Source: RBG-13-68-16 sp050018455 (lineage in GTDB: Bacteria; Acidobacteriota; Thermoanaerobaculia; Thermoanaerobaculales; Thermoanaerobaculaceae). From it: a stretch of DNA of 64,000 bases. The stretch spans positions 62,001-126,000 of the forward strand of contig JBEKAA010000009.1 in NCBI GenBank assembly GCA_050018455.1, in the 5' to 3' direction. Position numbers and translations under genes: made by a program. The stretch's first letter is position 1. Every line of letters begins with the position of its first letter. The notes under the pieces are model-generated. The model did not search any database, was not told where the DNA came from, and worked only from the letters and a program-made list of their open reading frames with translations. Positions 44,809-54,583 of this stretch are shown piece after piece.

Positions 44809-44939
44809 TAGCCGCGCCGCCGCCGTTGGGCCAGATGCAAGGAAGGCGAGGCGGTCGGACCGGAACGTAGCCGGAGGCTACGTGAGGATCCGTACCGCCG
44901 CAGCCTGACGCTGCAGATGGTCCGACGCCGGCGGCGCCA
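44809..44939. repeat. 130-bp structured repeat, copy 2
   Basis: Same ends as copy 1 (GTAGCCGCGCCGCC...GGCGGCGCC). The central hairpin is GTAGCC-GGA-GGCTAC, a compensated change. Its right end lies 32 bp beyond the asnB stop. Confidence 0.85.
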
Positions 44940-44971
44940 GAGGACTCAGTCGGTGACGGCAGGGCGAGCCG

Positions 44972-46834
44972 TCACGCCGCCTCCCGGAGCCAGAGTTCCA
45001 GGACGAGCAGCGCATAGACGAGCCCCGGACGGTTGCGTTCCTGAATCGCGGTCCCCTCGACGACCTCTCGCACGAACCCCGCATCGAGGAACTCCGACAC
45101 CCTGCACCCGGGCGAGACGAGAGCGTCGAGGACCACCTCGCGGAGATCGCCTGACAACCAAGCCGCGAGTGGGACCTCGAACCCTCGCTTCTTTCCCGTG
45201 ACCACCTCCCGCGGCAGGCGGTCGCGGTACGCGTCGCGCAGCACCGCCTTCAGCCGGCGGCCGCGCACCCGGTACGAATCCGGCAGGCGGAGCGCAAACT
45301 CCGCGACCTCGTGGTCGAGGAACGGCGAACGACCCTCGAGGGACGCCGCCATCGTCGCCATGTCCATCTTGACCAACAGGTCGGACGGCAGGTTGATCCG
45401 CAGGTCGCCCGCCACCTGCGCGTCCATGGCCGACAGTCCGGTTTCGAGCCGGCCCTCGACCCACGCCTCGGTCGGCCGCTGCGGCGCTCCGCGCCAGACC
45501 TGCGTCTTGTCCTCCTCGAGCAGGAGATCCGCGGTCCAGACGAGATAGCGCTGACCCGCCGACAGCGAGAGCCCGCGCCCGAAGCGCCGGAGCAAGCCCG
45601 CTGCTGAGCGGCGTCTGGTCGCGCCGACCCGAGAAAGCGCGACCCGCATCACCGGCCCCAGCGCCGGCACGCGGCTCGCGCGCCCGAGCGCCTTCGCGGC
45701 AAGGTACCTGCGATACCCGCCGCAGACCTCGTCGCCCCCGTCGCCGTTGAGGACCACCGTGACGTGCTGGCGCGCCAGGCGCGAGACAGCCAGGCTCGGG
45801 ATCGCCGAGGGGTCGGCGAACGGCTGGTCGAAGTGCCGCGCAATCCTGAGCAGCTCGTCCAGCGGGGCCACGTGGAGTGGCATCACGACGTTCTCGACGC
45901 CGAGCGCCTCGGCGGTGCGGCGGGCGACCGGGGCCTCGTCGAGATCTTCGTCGGCGACGGAAACGGTGAAAGTCCGCAGCATCCCGCCCAGATGGCGTGC
46001 CGCCTCGAAGGCGACCACGGAGGAGTCGACGCCTCCGGAGAGGAAGACCCCCACCGGGACATCGCTCCGGAGGCGAAGCCGGACCGCCTCGGAGAGCCTG
46101 TCCCGAAGATGCTCCTGCGCTTCGTGGTACGAGAGCGACGCCTTCGGCCCGAACTCCGGTTGCCAGTAGGAAACCTCGCGCAGACCGCCGTCGCGGAAGC
46201 TCAGCCAGTGCCCGGGCAGGATGGCGCGGACGCCGTCGTAGACCGTGTCCGGCTGGGGGACCACCCCGAGAGACAGGTAGTCGTAGATCGCCTGCTCGCG
46301 AAGGCGGGGAGGAGTCCCCGCCCCGCGCAATATCGGGAGGAGCCCCTTCAGCTCCGAGGCGAACGCAAGGCCGTGGCCCGGCAGTTGGGAGAAGTACAGC
46401 GGCTTCTTGCCGAAACGGTCGCGCGCCAACAGCAACGTACGGGCCTTCCGGTCCCAGATCGCGAACGCGAACATCCCCCGGAGCTTCGCGCACAAGGCGG
46501 CGCCTTCGTCCTCCCAGAGGTGGACGAGCACCTCGGTGTCGGTCCTGGTGGCGAGGGTGTGGCCGCGCCGCCGCAGGCCGTCCCGCAGCTCGAGGTAGTT
46601 GTAGATCTCGCCGTTGAGAATGGCGACGACGTTGCGGTCCTCGCTGAATACCGGCTGATCACCGGTGACCAGGTCGATGACCGCGAGGCGCCGCATCCCC
46701 AGGACCGCGGCCGGCTCGACGAACGTTCCCCGCCCATCCGGCCCACGGTGTTCGAGATTGCGCAGGGCCTCCGCGAGACACGAAGCGGACGCCTCCACGT
46801 CGCGAGGCATGCAGACGCCGGCTATGCCGCACAC
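44972..46834 (-). CDS. asnB: Glutamine-hydrolysing asparagine synthetase-like amidotransferase
   Basis: 620 residues from a GTG start, chosen because it places the catalytic Cys at position 2 (GTG TGC, then GIAGVC). The N-terminal Ntn glutaminase has RGPDGRGTF, LAVIDLVTGDQPV, LNGEIYNYLELR and the RDRFGKKPLY end. The synthetase domain has the PP-loop SGGVDSS, SLAVSRLAR and NGDGGDEVCGGYRRY. This AsnB type is common in polysaccharide and exosortase loci, where it may amidate a surface glycan rather than make free asparagine (inference). A 36-residue upstream open frame extension is rejected. Confidence 0.92.
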   Translation of the reverse strand: MCGIAGVCMPRDVEASASCLAEALRNLEHRGPDGRGTFVEPAAVLGMRRLAVIDLVTGDQPVFSEDRNVVAILNGEIYNYLELRDGLRRRGHTLATRTDTEVLVHLWEDEGAALCAKLRGMFAFAIWDRKARTLLLARDRFGKKPLYFSQLPGHGLAFASELKGLLPILRGAGTPPRLREQAIYDYLSLGVVPQPDTVYDGVRAILPGHWLSFRDGGLREVSYWQPEFGPKASLSYHEAQEHLRDRLSEAVRLRLRSDVPVGVFLSGGVDSSVVAFEAARHLGGMLRTFTVSVADEDLDEAPVARRTAEALGVENVVMPLHVAPLDELLRIARHFDQPFADPSAIPSLAVSRLARQHVTVVLNGDGGDEVCGGYRRYLAAKALGRASRVPALGPVMRVALSRVGATRRRSAAGLLRRFGRGLSLSAGQRYLVWTADLLLEEDKTQVWRGAPQRPTEAWVEGRLETGLSAMDAQVAGDLRINLPSDLLVKMDMATMAASLEGRSPFLDHEVAEFALRLPDSYRVRGRRLKAVLRDAYRDRLPREVVTGKKRGFEVPLAAWLSGDLREVVLDALVSPGCRVSEFLDAGFVREVVEGTAIQERNRPGLVYALLVLELWLREAA

Positions 46835-46990
46835 GTCGCAACCCCGGTAGGCCAGTGGCCGGTCACGGGTGTGCACCTCGAACCAGGTGGACAGGCCATG
46901 CCGACACTGTACCGCGTTTGAACCGGCCGCCAAACGATCCACCGCGTCGACCGGCCGGACACGCCAAGGGCTGGGGCCGGCGTCCTGCGC

Positions 46991-47482
46991 TCAGTCCTGA
47001 TAACGCCGGGGCTGCTGGTTGCGCTTCGGGCCGGCGCCCGGAGTGGGCTGGTTGCCTTGCGCGTTCTCTTCGCGCCTCTCGCGCACCAACTCCTGGAGCC
47101 GGCCCCACTGGTCGGGTGTGAGGATCGCGCGCACCTTGACCAACATCTCGAATCGCTCCGCCTCGAGCCTCTGACGCGCCTGCTGGAGCACGCCGAACGC
47201 AACGCGGGCTCTCTCGGCCTCGAAGGGCTCAGTTTCGGACGCCGCCTGGACGTCGAGCGTGGCCTTGTCCACGGTCGCCTTGAGATCGATCATCGCCTTG
47301 GCGTGCGGGTACGTCGCGGCGTTGAGCTTGCTCACCTGTTCGGAGGTGATGCCGAGCCGGGCCGCGATTCGCGGCCGTTCCCACCACTTCCCCACGGGCA
47401 CGCTGAAAGGCTGGGCGGACGCGACCCCGCCGGCAAGCACCAGAACCGAACCAACCAACCACTTCGCAGCACGGCCACTCAT
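46991..47482 (-). CDS. Spy/CpxP-like periplasmic protein
   Basis: 163 residues. Signal peptide MSGRAAKWLVGSVLVLAGGVASAQ; GGGAG precedes the ATG. The mature part is helical and charged, with LGITSEQVSKLNAATYPHAKAMIDLKA and VRAILTPDQWGRLQEL, the LTPxQ-type pattern of Spy/CpxP envelope-stress proteins. A Gln/Pro-rich tail follows. The start overlaps the anti-sigma stop as ATGA, giving an ECF/anti-sigma/effector operon like those used for envelope or metal stress. Confidence 0.75.
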   Translation of the reverse strand: MSGRAAKWLVGSVLVLAGGVASAQPFSVPVGKWWERPRIAARLGITSEQVSKLNAATYPHAKAMIDLKATVDKATLDVQAASETEPFEAERARVAFGVLQQARQRLEAERFEMLVKVRAILTPDQWGRLQELVRERREENAQGNQPTPGAGPKRNQQPRRYQD

Positions 47483-47931
47483 GACCAGCTCCCTTCTCCG
47501 TCCACATCGGGGGCCGGGACAATGGCTTCCACGACTTCCTCGGATGCCACTGCGCTCAGGGGGTCCCGTGACAGGATGTCGTCCACCTCGGTAAGAACGG
47601 CATCGGTGTTGAATTCCGGACGCGACACGAACTCGCTGCGCACGAGCGGAAGCAGGCTGAGTACCACGACCGCGGCGGCCGCCGCGAGCCACCGCACCCA
47701 GTGAGGCTTCCGGCTCGTGCCGCTCCACGCCGTGAGCGCCTGCTCGCGAACACGGGTCCGAGTCGCTTCGTCCGGATCCTCGCCGAGCGCGCCGTCCACG
47801 GCCGCCAGGAACGAGTCGCGCCGGCGGCGGCAGACGAGGCAGGAGGAAAGGTGCTCTGCCGCTCCGGCGGATAGCTCCTCGCCGATCAACGCGAGATCCA
47901 TCTCGTCGTCAGTGAGATGCTCGATGCTCAT
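47479..47931 (-). CDS. Membrane anti-sigma factor with zinc-finger-like motif
   Basis: 150 residues. The N-terminal H-x3-C-x2-C (EHLSSCLVC) is the ZAS signature that binds the sigma factor. One transmembrane helix (VRWLAAAAAVVVLSLLPLV) lies near residues 78-97, and a ~50-residue acidic segment is expected in the periplasm. The gene starts with an ATGA overlap at the end of the ECF gene, the usual arrangement. Confidence 0.85.
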   Translation of the reverse strand: MSIEHLTDDEMDLALIGEELSAGAAEHLSSCLVCRRRRDSFLAAVDGALGEDPDEATRTRVREQALTAWSGTSRKPHWVRWLAAAAAVVVLSLLPLVRSEFVSRPEFNTDAVLTEVDDILSRDPLSAVASEEVVEAIVPAPDVDGEGSWS

Positions 47932-48530
47932 GGGTTCGCCTCCTCGACCGCCGCCCGCACGCGCTGGACCGCCCGGTGCAGGTGCGTCTTGACCGTGCCG
48001 ACATCCACGGCCAGTGCTTCCGCAATCCCTGCGAGGTCAAGTCCGACGAAGAACCGCAGGGCAAACACCTCTTGTTGGCGCCTCGGCAGCCGCGCCACCT
48101 CGCGGCGCAACCGCTCCACGGCCTGCCGCGCCATGGCCACCCGCTCCGGGCTGGGCTCCGACGACGACAACACGGCGATAGGGTCCGCCGCATCGTCGTC
48201 GCCGACTTCAAGCGGCTGGAACGGGACCAGTCGCCGCCGCCGCAGCCTGTCCCGGCATAGATTCACCGCGATTGCGATGAGCCAGCCGCCGAAGCTCCCC
48301 TGACCGGAGAACCGGGTGAGGCTCCGGAGGGCCCGCAGCAACGTCTCCTGCACCGCGCCCTCGACGTCCTCGCCCTGCGGGAGCAGCCTCCGGCAAGCCC
48401 GGAAGACCGCCAGCTCATGGCGTTCCAGCAGGGCTCCAGCGGCGTCGCGGTCGCCCCGCTGTGCTGACTCGACCAGCTCGAGCTCCTCCTCGGGCTCCAA
48501 CGGCATCTCCCGCCGCGCAACGCTCGCCAT
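47928..48530 (-). CDS. ECF-type RNA polymerase sigma factor
   Basis: 200 residues. Region 2: LLERHELAVFRACRRLLPQGEDVEGAVQETLLRAL and FGGWLIAIAVNLCRDRLRRRR (described in two parts). Region 4: VARLPRRQQEVFALRFFVGLDLAGIAEALAVDVGTVKTHLHRA. RpoE/CarQ-like type with an adjacent ZAS anti-sigma, unlike the kinase-linked ECF at 22034. Divergent from the MBL gene; between them a GTCAA-GG-TTGAC dyad at about 48558-48569 is the only notable site. Confidence 0.92.
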   Translation of the reverse strand: MASVARREMPLEPEEELELVESAQRGDRDAAGALLERHELAVFRACRRLLPQGEDVEGAVQETLLRALRSLTRFSGQGSFGGWLIAIAVNLCRDRLRRRRLVPFQPLEVGDDDAADPIAVLSSSEPSPERVAMARQAVERLRREVARLPRRQQEVFALRFFVGLDLAGIAEALAVDVGTVKTHLHRAVQRVRAAVEEANP

Positions 48531-48597
48531 ACCCCAGATGACGCACGCGGCCCGTCAAGGTTGACAATACCGCAACCGGGCAGGCACTCTCATCCAC

Positions 48598-49443
48598 ATG
48601 CGGCAAATCCGCCTCGCAACGTCCTGGGGGGAGCTGCGGGTGGCAGGCGGCTCCCGGGCGGGCGAGGCCTCGCTCATCCTCCTCCCCCAGCTCCGGCTGG
48701 CGCTCGACGCGGGCCGGCCGGCGCGGGCGCTGGTTCCCCTCGGACACGTCGTCGTCTCGCACGGCCACATGGACCACGTCATCGGGCTGCCCGCGTGGGC
48801 CAGCCAACGACAGCTCAACGGGATGCCGAGCGGCAAGGTCTACGTGCCCTCATCCCTGGCCGACGGCGTGCGCGAGCTGCTCGCCACCTGCGCCAGGCTC
48901 GAGGGCGGCAAGCCGTACGACGCCGAGGTGATCCCGGTCCGGGCAGGTCAGACCGTGGCTCTGCGCCCCGGCTTCGACCTGCGCTTCTTCGCGACGTCCC
49001 ACTGGGTGGAGACGCTCGGGTGCTGCGTCGAGTGGGTGCGGCGCCGCCTGCGGCCCGATCTCGCCGGCATCGACGCCGCCGAGCTGCGCCAGCGCCACGA
49101 CGGCGGCGAGACCATCACCGAGGAGGTCCGCACATCGCTCCTTGCCTACCTCGCGGACACCGGCCCGGAGGTGTTCGCCGACCAGCCCTTCCTCGCGGTG
49201 GTCGAGGTGCTGGTGGTCGAGTGCACGTTCCTGCGCCCCTCGGACCGGGAGCGGGCGCGCCGCTTCGGCCACATGCACCTCGACGACCTGGCGGAACTCA
49301 CGCCGAGACTCCGCAACCGTCACCTCGTCCTGACACACCTCTCGCGCAGGCACCGCCTCGGCCCCGGCGCGCGAACCATTCGGAAGGCGCTGTCCGCCGG
49401 TCTCTCGCCGGAGCTGCACCTGTTCAACGTGGAGTGGGAGTGA
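48598..49443 (+). CDS. RNase Z-like metallo-beta-lactamase-fold protein
   Basis: 281 residues. The metal-binding SHGHMDHVIGLP, FFATSHWVETLGC, VVECTFL, FGHMHLDDLAEL and VLTHLSRRH follow the order of the RNase Z/ElaC branch, but the sequence is more divergent than bona fide RNase Z. The start is the ATG beginning MRQIRLATSW. A paralogue with the same layout lies at 60732-61523. tRNA 3' processing is possible but not shown. Confidence 0.75.
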   Translation: MRQIRLATSWGELRVAGGSRAGEASLILLPQLRLALDAGRPARALVPLGHVVVSHGHMDHVIGLPAWASQRQLNGMPSGKVYVPSSLADGVRELLATCARLEGGKPYDAEVIPVRAGQTVALRPGFDLRFFATSHWVETLGCCVEWVRRRLRPDLAGIDAAELRQRHDGGETITEEVRTSLLAYLADTGPEVFADQPFLAVVEVLVVECTFLRPSDRERARRFGHMHLDDLAELTPRLRNRHLVLTHLSRRHRLGPGARTIRKALSAGLSPELHLFNVEWE

Positions 49444-49637
49444 TGGGGTTCCGGAAGTTCGAACGTTCGGAGGCCCGCACGGTTCAAAGGTCGGGCGAGG
49501 GCATGAGCAGAGGAGCGGCGGGGCTGAGGAGCAGAGGGGAAAAGGCAACGACCTGACAGCCATGTCTCTCGCTCCTCTGCTCCCACGCTCCTCTGCTCCT
49601 CTGCTGTTGTCGAACGTATGGACCTCCGAACGCCAGA
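49444..49637. repeat. Word-array inverted repeat between convergent genes
   Basis: Left: GAAGTTCGAACGTTCGG words, then AG-rich octamers (GAGCAGAGGAGCGGCGGGG) at 49503-49540. Right: CTCCTCTGCTCCCACGCTCC at about 49572-49605, then GTCGAACGTATGGACC. It is the same composite family as 15110 and 44520, without the long GGTTCGAA array. Confidence 0.7.
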
Positions 49638-50615
49638 TCACCAGAGCGGAAAGCCCGCCACCTCGAACTCGCGGCCCGCACCGGTGAAGCGGTTGCCGGC
49701 AACGGCGTGCGCGCTGCGGACCACCCCCAGGCCGACGCCGCCGTAGTCGGGGTGCCGGCCCCAGCTCGTGAGCGTTCCGCAGGCTTTGTCTTCCCCTTGT
49801 GGCGCAAGCGGCAGCGGTAGCCCCGGCGGAGCGGCCTCGCCGCGCAGCTGGCGAACTCCCACAAGGGTCCGTGTGGGATGCCCGTACGTCTTCATCCGGG
49901 CGATGGTTTCCTGCCCGATGTAGCACCCCTTGGAGTACGAGACCGTCTCGGCGTCGATTCCGACCTCGGGGGGAAGCACGGTTTCCGTCAGCTCTGCCCC
50001 CCACGCCGGCGAACCGCGCCTGATCCGGTCGAGTTCTACCGTTTGCGCGAGCACCGGCTCGACACCCTGGGCGCGGAGCGCCTCAAGGACGGCCTCATCC
50101 GCACCCGCCAGCACCGCTCCCGGGACTCCCAGCATCAAGCGTCCGAACCAGGTCACCGAGCGCGCGTCGAACGTGCCCGAGTGCCACCCGCCGGCAGTCA
50201 GAACACCAGGATCCGCCCCTAGGGCGGCCGCGATTTCCGCCCACCTCGCCCCCACGAGCGCCGTCGCCCCCTCATTGTCCGGAACGGGCTCCGAAATGCA
50301 CCGCGAAAGGAGGAGATATTTACGGAGGGCTTCGGCCAGCTCGCCCGCTCGGTCCGGCGGCGCCATCAAGAGCGTTTCGGCGGCGCCACCGAAGACGGCC
50401 ATGATCGCTCGGAACTGCCCCTTGGGCGCCAGGAGCAGCGCGAGGCAACCCCCGCCCGGAACGAGCGTCCGGAGGTCTTGACTCAACACCCGCTGCAAGG
50501 TGTCGCGATGCCCCGCTCCAGTCACGCGCACGAGACCCGTCTCGGCGAGATGCAGGAATCCCGCCCCGGTCTCGAGTTGGTCCAGTTCCTTCGCGATCCT
50601 CGCCTCCTGGTCCAT
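49638..50615 (-). CDS. ygfZ: YgfZ/GcvT-like folate-binding protein
   Basis: 325 residues. Tetrahydrofolate-binding protein that supports Fe-S cluster assembly or repair. The diagnostic motif KGCYIGQE is present near residue 225, with ALLLAPKGQFRAIMAVFG, a central VLAGADEAVLEAL, and RTLVGVRQL. Start at the ATG beginning MDQEARIAKEL; longer in-frame extensions overlap the divergent chrA start. A link to the many Fe-S proteins in this genome (hydrogenase, ThiC, HydE, glutamate synthase) is plausible. Confidence 0.87.
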   Translation of the reverse strand: MDQEARIAKELDQLETGAGFLHLAETGLVRVTGAGHRDTLQRVLSQDLRTLVPGGGCLALLLAPKGQFRAIMAVFGGAAETLLMAPPDRAGELAEALRKYLLLSRCISEPVPDNEGATALVGARWAEIAAALGADPGVLTAGGWHSGTFDARSVTWFGRLMLGVPGAVLAGADEAVLEALRAQGVEPVLAQTVELDRIRRGSPAWGAELTETVLPPEVGIDAETVSYSKGCYIGQETIARMKTYGHPTRTLVGVRQLRGEAAPPGLPLPLAPQGEDKACGTLTSWGRHPDYGGVGLGVVRSAHAVAGNRFTGAGREFEVAGFPLW

Positions 50616-50720
50616 GACGCATCCCAGAACCCGGGTTGCGGTCGGCACCTTCCCGAGCTTTTCTGCGACTGCGTCTTGACGGGAGGAAACCCGCTGCCGC
50701 ACACTCCGCGGGGGGTTCCG

Positions 50721-51920
50721 TTGGATAGATCGGCGCCAAGTCGATGGCGGATGGCCGGCACCTTTCTCCGGATCGGCGCGACGTCCTACGGCGGTCCGGC
50801 GATCGTGGCGCAGATCCGCAAGGTCACGGTGCACGACAAGCGGTGGCTCACCGAGGACGAGTTCCGCGAGTCGCTCGCGTTTGCCCAGATGCTCCCCGGG
50901 CCGATCGCGACGCAGACCGCCGCCCACATCGGCTGGCGTCTCCACCGCGGCATCGGGGTTCTCCTCGCGATGCTTGGGTACAACTCGCCGGCGTTTCTGC
51001 TCATGCTCGGCCTCTCCGCCGCCTATTTCCACTTCGAGGGGCTCCCGATCGTCCACTCGGCGTTCCGCGGGCTCGGGGCCGCCGTGGTAGGCATCGTCGT
51101 CCAGTCCATCCTCTCGATGGCGCAACCGGCACTTAAGAACTGGCGAGGCCTCGTCATCGCGGGGCTCGCGGCGTGGGGGTTCTTCGGCGGCGCCGATACC
51201 CTGCTCGTCCTGCTCGGCGCCGCGGCCTGCGGGGTCGTGGCGGGTGTCGTGCGGCCGGACCAGCCCCAGGCAAGCGGAAGCCACAACGGCGTGGAGCGTG
51301 TTGCGCCGCCCGCCGGGAGCTACCGCCGGACCGTCCTCGCGGTTTGTGCGGTGGCGCTCGCCTACGCGGCGGCCATCATCGCCTCGCGCGCCGTCTCGCC
51401 CAGCTTGCCCACGCTCGGCCTCTCGATGACGAAGATCAACCTGGTGGCGTTCGGCGGCGGCTACACCGCCGTCGCGTTCATGTTCCAGGAGGCCGTCCAC
51501 AACGCCGCCCACGCCTGGCTCACCCCCAAGGAGTTCATCGACGGGCTCGCGCTCGGGCAGATCACGCCCGGCCCCGTAATCATCACCGCGACCTTCATCG
51601 GCTACAAGGTCGGCGGCGTTCTCGGCTCGATTTTCGCCACCGTCTGCATCTTCCTGCCCTCGTCCCTCCTCCTCACCCTGATCGCGCCGCACTTCGCGCG
51701 CTTCCGCCACCTGCGGGTCGTTCAGAGCGCGGTGGGCGGTTTGCTGGCGGCCTTCATCGCCATGCTCCTCCACGTCCTCGCCCAGGTCGCGAAGAGCGCC
51801 TTCATCGGCCCGTTCGAGGTCGCTCTCGCGCTCGCCGCCGCCGTTGCTCTCCGGCTCCGCGTCGACGTGATCTGGGTCGTCCTCGGCGCGACTGCGCTTT
51901 CCCTCCTCCTTGTGCGGTAG
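50721..51920 (+). CDS. chrA: Chromate/anion transporter ChrA
   Basis: About 399 residues in two homologous halves, each ~190 residues and with six or so helices. The paired motifs are visible: IGATSYGGPAIVAQI, AFAQMLPGPIATQTAAHIGW and GYNSPAFLLML in the first half. The second half has VAFGGGYTAVAFMFQ, GLALGQITPGPVIITATFIGYKVGG and IFLPSSLLLTL. This is the full-length CHR family. The start is uncertain: the TTG at 50721 leaves a plausible N-terminus, while the ATG at 50751 would start almost inside the first motif. Confidence 0.85.
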   Translation: MDRSAPSRWRMAGTFLRIGATSYGGPAIVAQIRKVTVHDKRWLTEDEFRESLAFAQMLPGPIATQTAAHIGWRLHRGIGVLLAMLGYNSPAFLLMLGLSAAYFHFEGLPIVHSAFRGLGAAVVGIVVQSILSMAQPALKNWRGLVIAGLAAWGFFGGADTLLVLLGAAACGVVAGVVRPDQPQASGSHNGVERVAPPAGSYRRTVLAVCAVALAYAAAIIASRAVSPSLPTLGLSMTKINLVAFGGGYTAVAFMFQEAVHNAAHAWLTPKEFIDGLALGQITPGPVIITATFIGYKVGGVLGSIFATVCIFLPSSLLLTLIAPHFARFRHLRVVQSAVGGLLAAFIAMLLHVLAQVAKSAFIGPFEVALALAAAVALRLRVDVIWVVLGATALSLLLVR

Positions 51921-52125
51921 CTCCCTCAGCTGCCGCCGGCGGTGACATCGGGTCGCGCGATTCTCAGGAGGAGTGACCAGGGCAGGTGACCGGCGGCGGG
52001 CCACGACTATCGTCCGTGACCCGTGATCTGTCGCCAGAAAGGGACGAGAGCCCGCGACCCGATGGCATTGGGGTATTCTGACCGTGCGGTCTAGGCGAGA
52101 GCGTCGAGGCCTACGGGAGGAACCA

Positions 52126-52674
52126 ATGCCGCGGTCCGGTGCGATGCAGGTTTCCGTCGCCGTGCTGGTTTCTCTCGCAGGGATCGTCCGGGCCCAGACT
52201 CAGACGCCGTGGCCGCAGGAGCCGACAGGCTTCCGGGGCGTCCCGTTCGGCGCCTCTGCGAAAGACCTCAGTGCCAAGGTCCCGGTTGAGGGCTGCCACG
52301 ACGGGAGACTGTGCTCGATCTGGTGTTCGTCGAAGTTCACCATCGCCGGCCAGACCGGCCGGGCGGAGGTGATCTTCATCTGGTGGGAGTTTGCCGGGGT
52401 GGCCTTTCACTTCGCACCGGATGCTCTTGAGTCGCTCAAGAAGTTCGCAGTTGCAAACTACGGTCCTCCCCACGCAAGTGGGTCCACCCTCGGGCTCGGC
52501 CTGCAGCTGACGGCGCAGGAGGTGCTGAGATGGGACGGGAAGAAGGTCACCGTTATGCTGACGGATTCAAGAACGAAACCCAGAGAAGGGTTGTTCTTGC
52601 TGGAAACCAAAGCCCTCGATGAGTGCCTCAGGAAGGAGTTTCAGGACTGGCAGAAGTCGCTCCCACGCTTGTAA
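52126..52674 (+). CDS. Exported protein of unknown function
   Basis: 182 residues. GGGAGG lies 5 nt before the ATG. Signal peptide MPRSGAMQVSVAVLVSLAG ending at VRAQ. The mature part starts with PTGFRGVPFGASAKDL, a pattern common in small periplasmic proteins of unknown role, and has three Cys in a CHDGRLCSIWC cluster. A GTGCGGTC block lies upstream at 52085, but the second block of the shared motif is not at the right distance. Confidence 0.65.
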   Translation: MPRSGAMQVSVAVLVSLAGIVRAQTQTPWPQEPTGFRGVPFGASAKDLSAKVPVEGCHDGRLCSIWCSSKFTIAGQTGRAEVIFIWWEFAGVAFHFAPDALESLKKFAVANYGPPHASGSTLGLGLQLTAQEVLRWDGKKVTVMLTDSRTKPREGLFLLETKALDECLRKEFQDWQKSLPRL

Positions 52675-52827
52675 CGGAACCCCGCGGGCCGTGGCCCGGT
52701 CACTGCCAGCAACGCGACTCCAGTTGACCCAGTTCCTGCTTTGCCCGAACTCAGCTGTTCTGGCGGCGGGCGGCCGGTCAGAGGGGCCCTGAGAAGGACT
52801 TGCGGCAGGGCGGCGCGCCCGAGGCGG

Positions 52828-52956
52828 GTAGCCGCGCCGCCGAGAGTGGGCCAGATGCAAGGAAGGCGAGCGGCGAGCAGCGGAGCCTAGCCGGAGGCTA
52901 GGTGAGCATGCGAGGCGCGAGCCTGACGCCGCAGAAGGTCCGACGCCAGCGGCGCC
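52828..52956. repeat. 130-bp structured repeat, copy 3
   Basis: GTAGCCGCGCCGCCGAG to GCCAGCGGCGCC. The central hairpin is CTAGCC-GGA-GGCTAG. It lies 153 bp after the exported-protein gene and 46 bp before copy 4, in the same orientation. Confidence 0.8.
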
Positions 52957-53002
52957 CCGCCGAGCGAAGCGTTTTCGTGCCGGCAGGGCGACGGCAGCGG
53001 GC

Positions 53003-53134
53003 GTGCAGCCGCGCCGCCGAGAGTGGGCCGGATGCTAGGCGCGCGAGCCCGCCGCACCGGAGTGTGGCCGGAGGCCACATGAGGATGCGAGCGGGCGAGC
53101 GCAACAACGCAGACGGTCCGCTATCGGCGGCGCC
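53003..53134. repeat. 130-bp structured repeat, copy 4
   Basis: GTGCAGCCGCGCCGCCGAG to CTATCGGCGGCGCC. The central hairpin is GTGGCC-GGA-GGCCAC, again with paired changes. Its right end is 27 bp past the glnA stop. Copies 3 and 4 make up most of the 487-bp gap 52675-53161. Confidence 0.85.
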
Positions 53135-53161
53135 ATCGGGCGACCGCAGGTCTTCCGATCG

Positions 53162-54487
<1,326 letters not shown>

Positions 54488-54583
54488 TCGACTCCCTCCA
54501 GTGGCGTCCGGCGGAGTGTGTCCGCCGCGTAGTCTCAAGTCAAGGGATCGTTTCGGAGCACACGAGCGTCAATCGCGGACCGC

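Noticed and set aside
52085..52111. GTGCGGTC upstream of the exported protein at 52126 as a sixth copy of the shared motif
   Set aside because: At 13-bp spacing the second block reads CGAGGC, not RCGTTY; the nearest AGCGTC is at the wrong distance.
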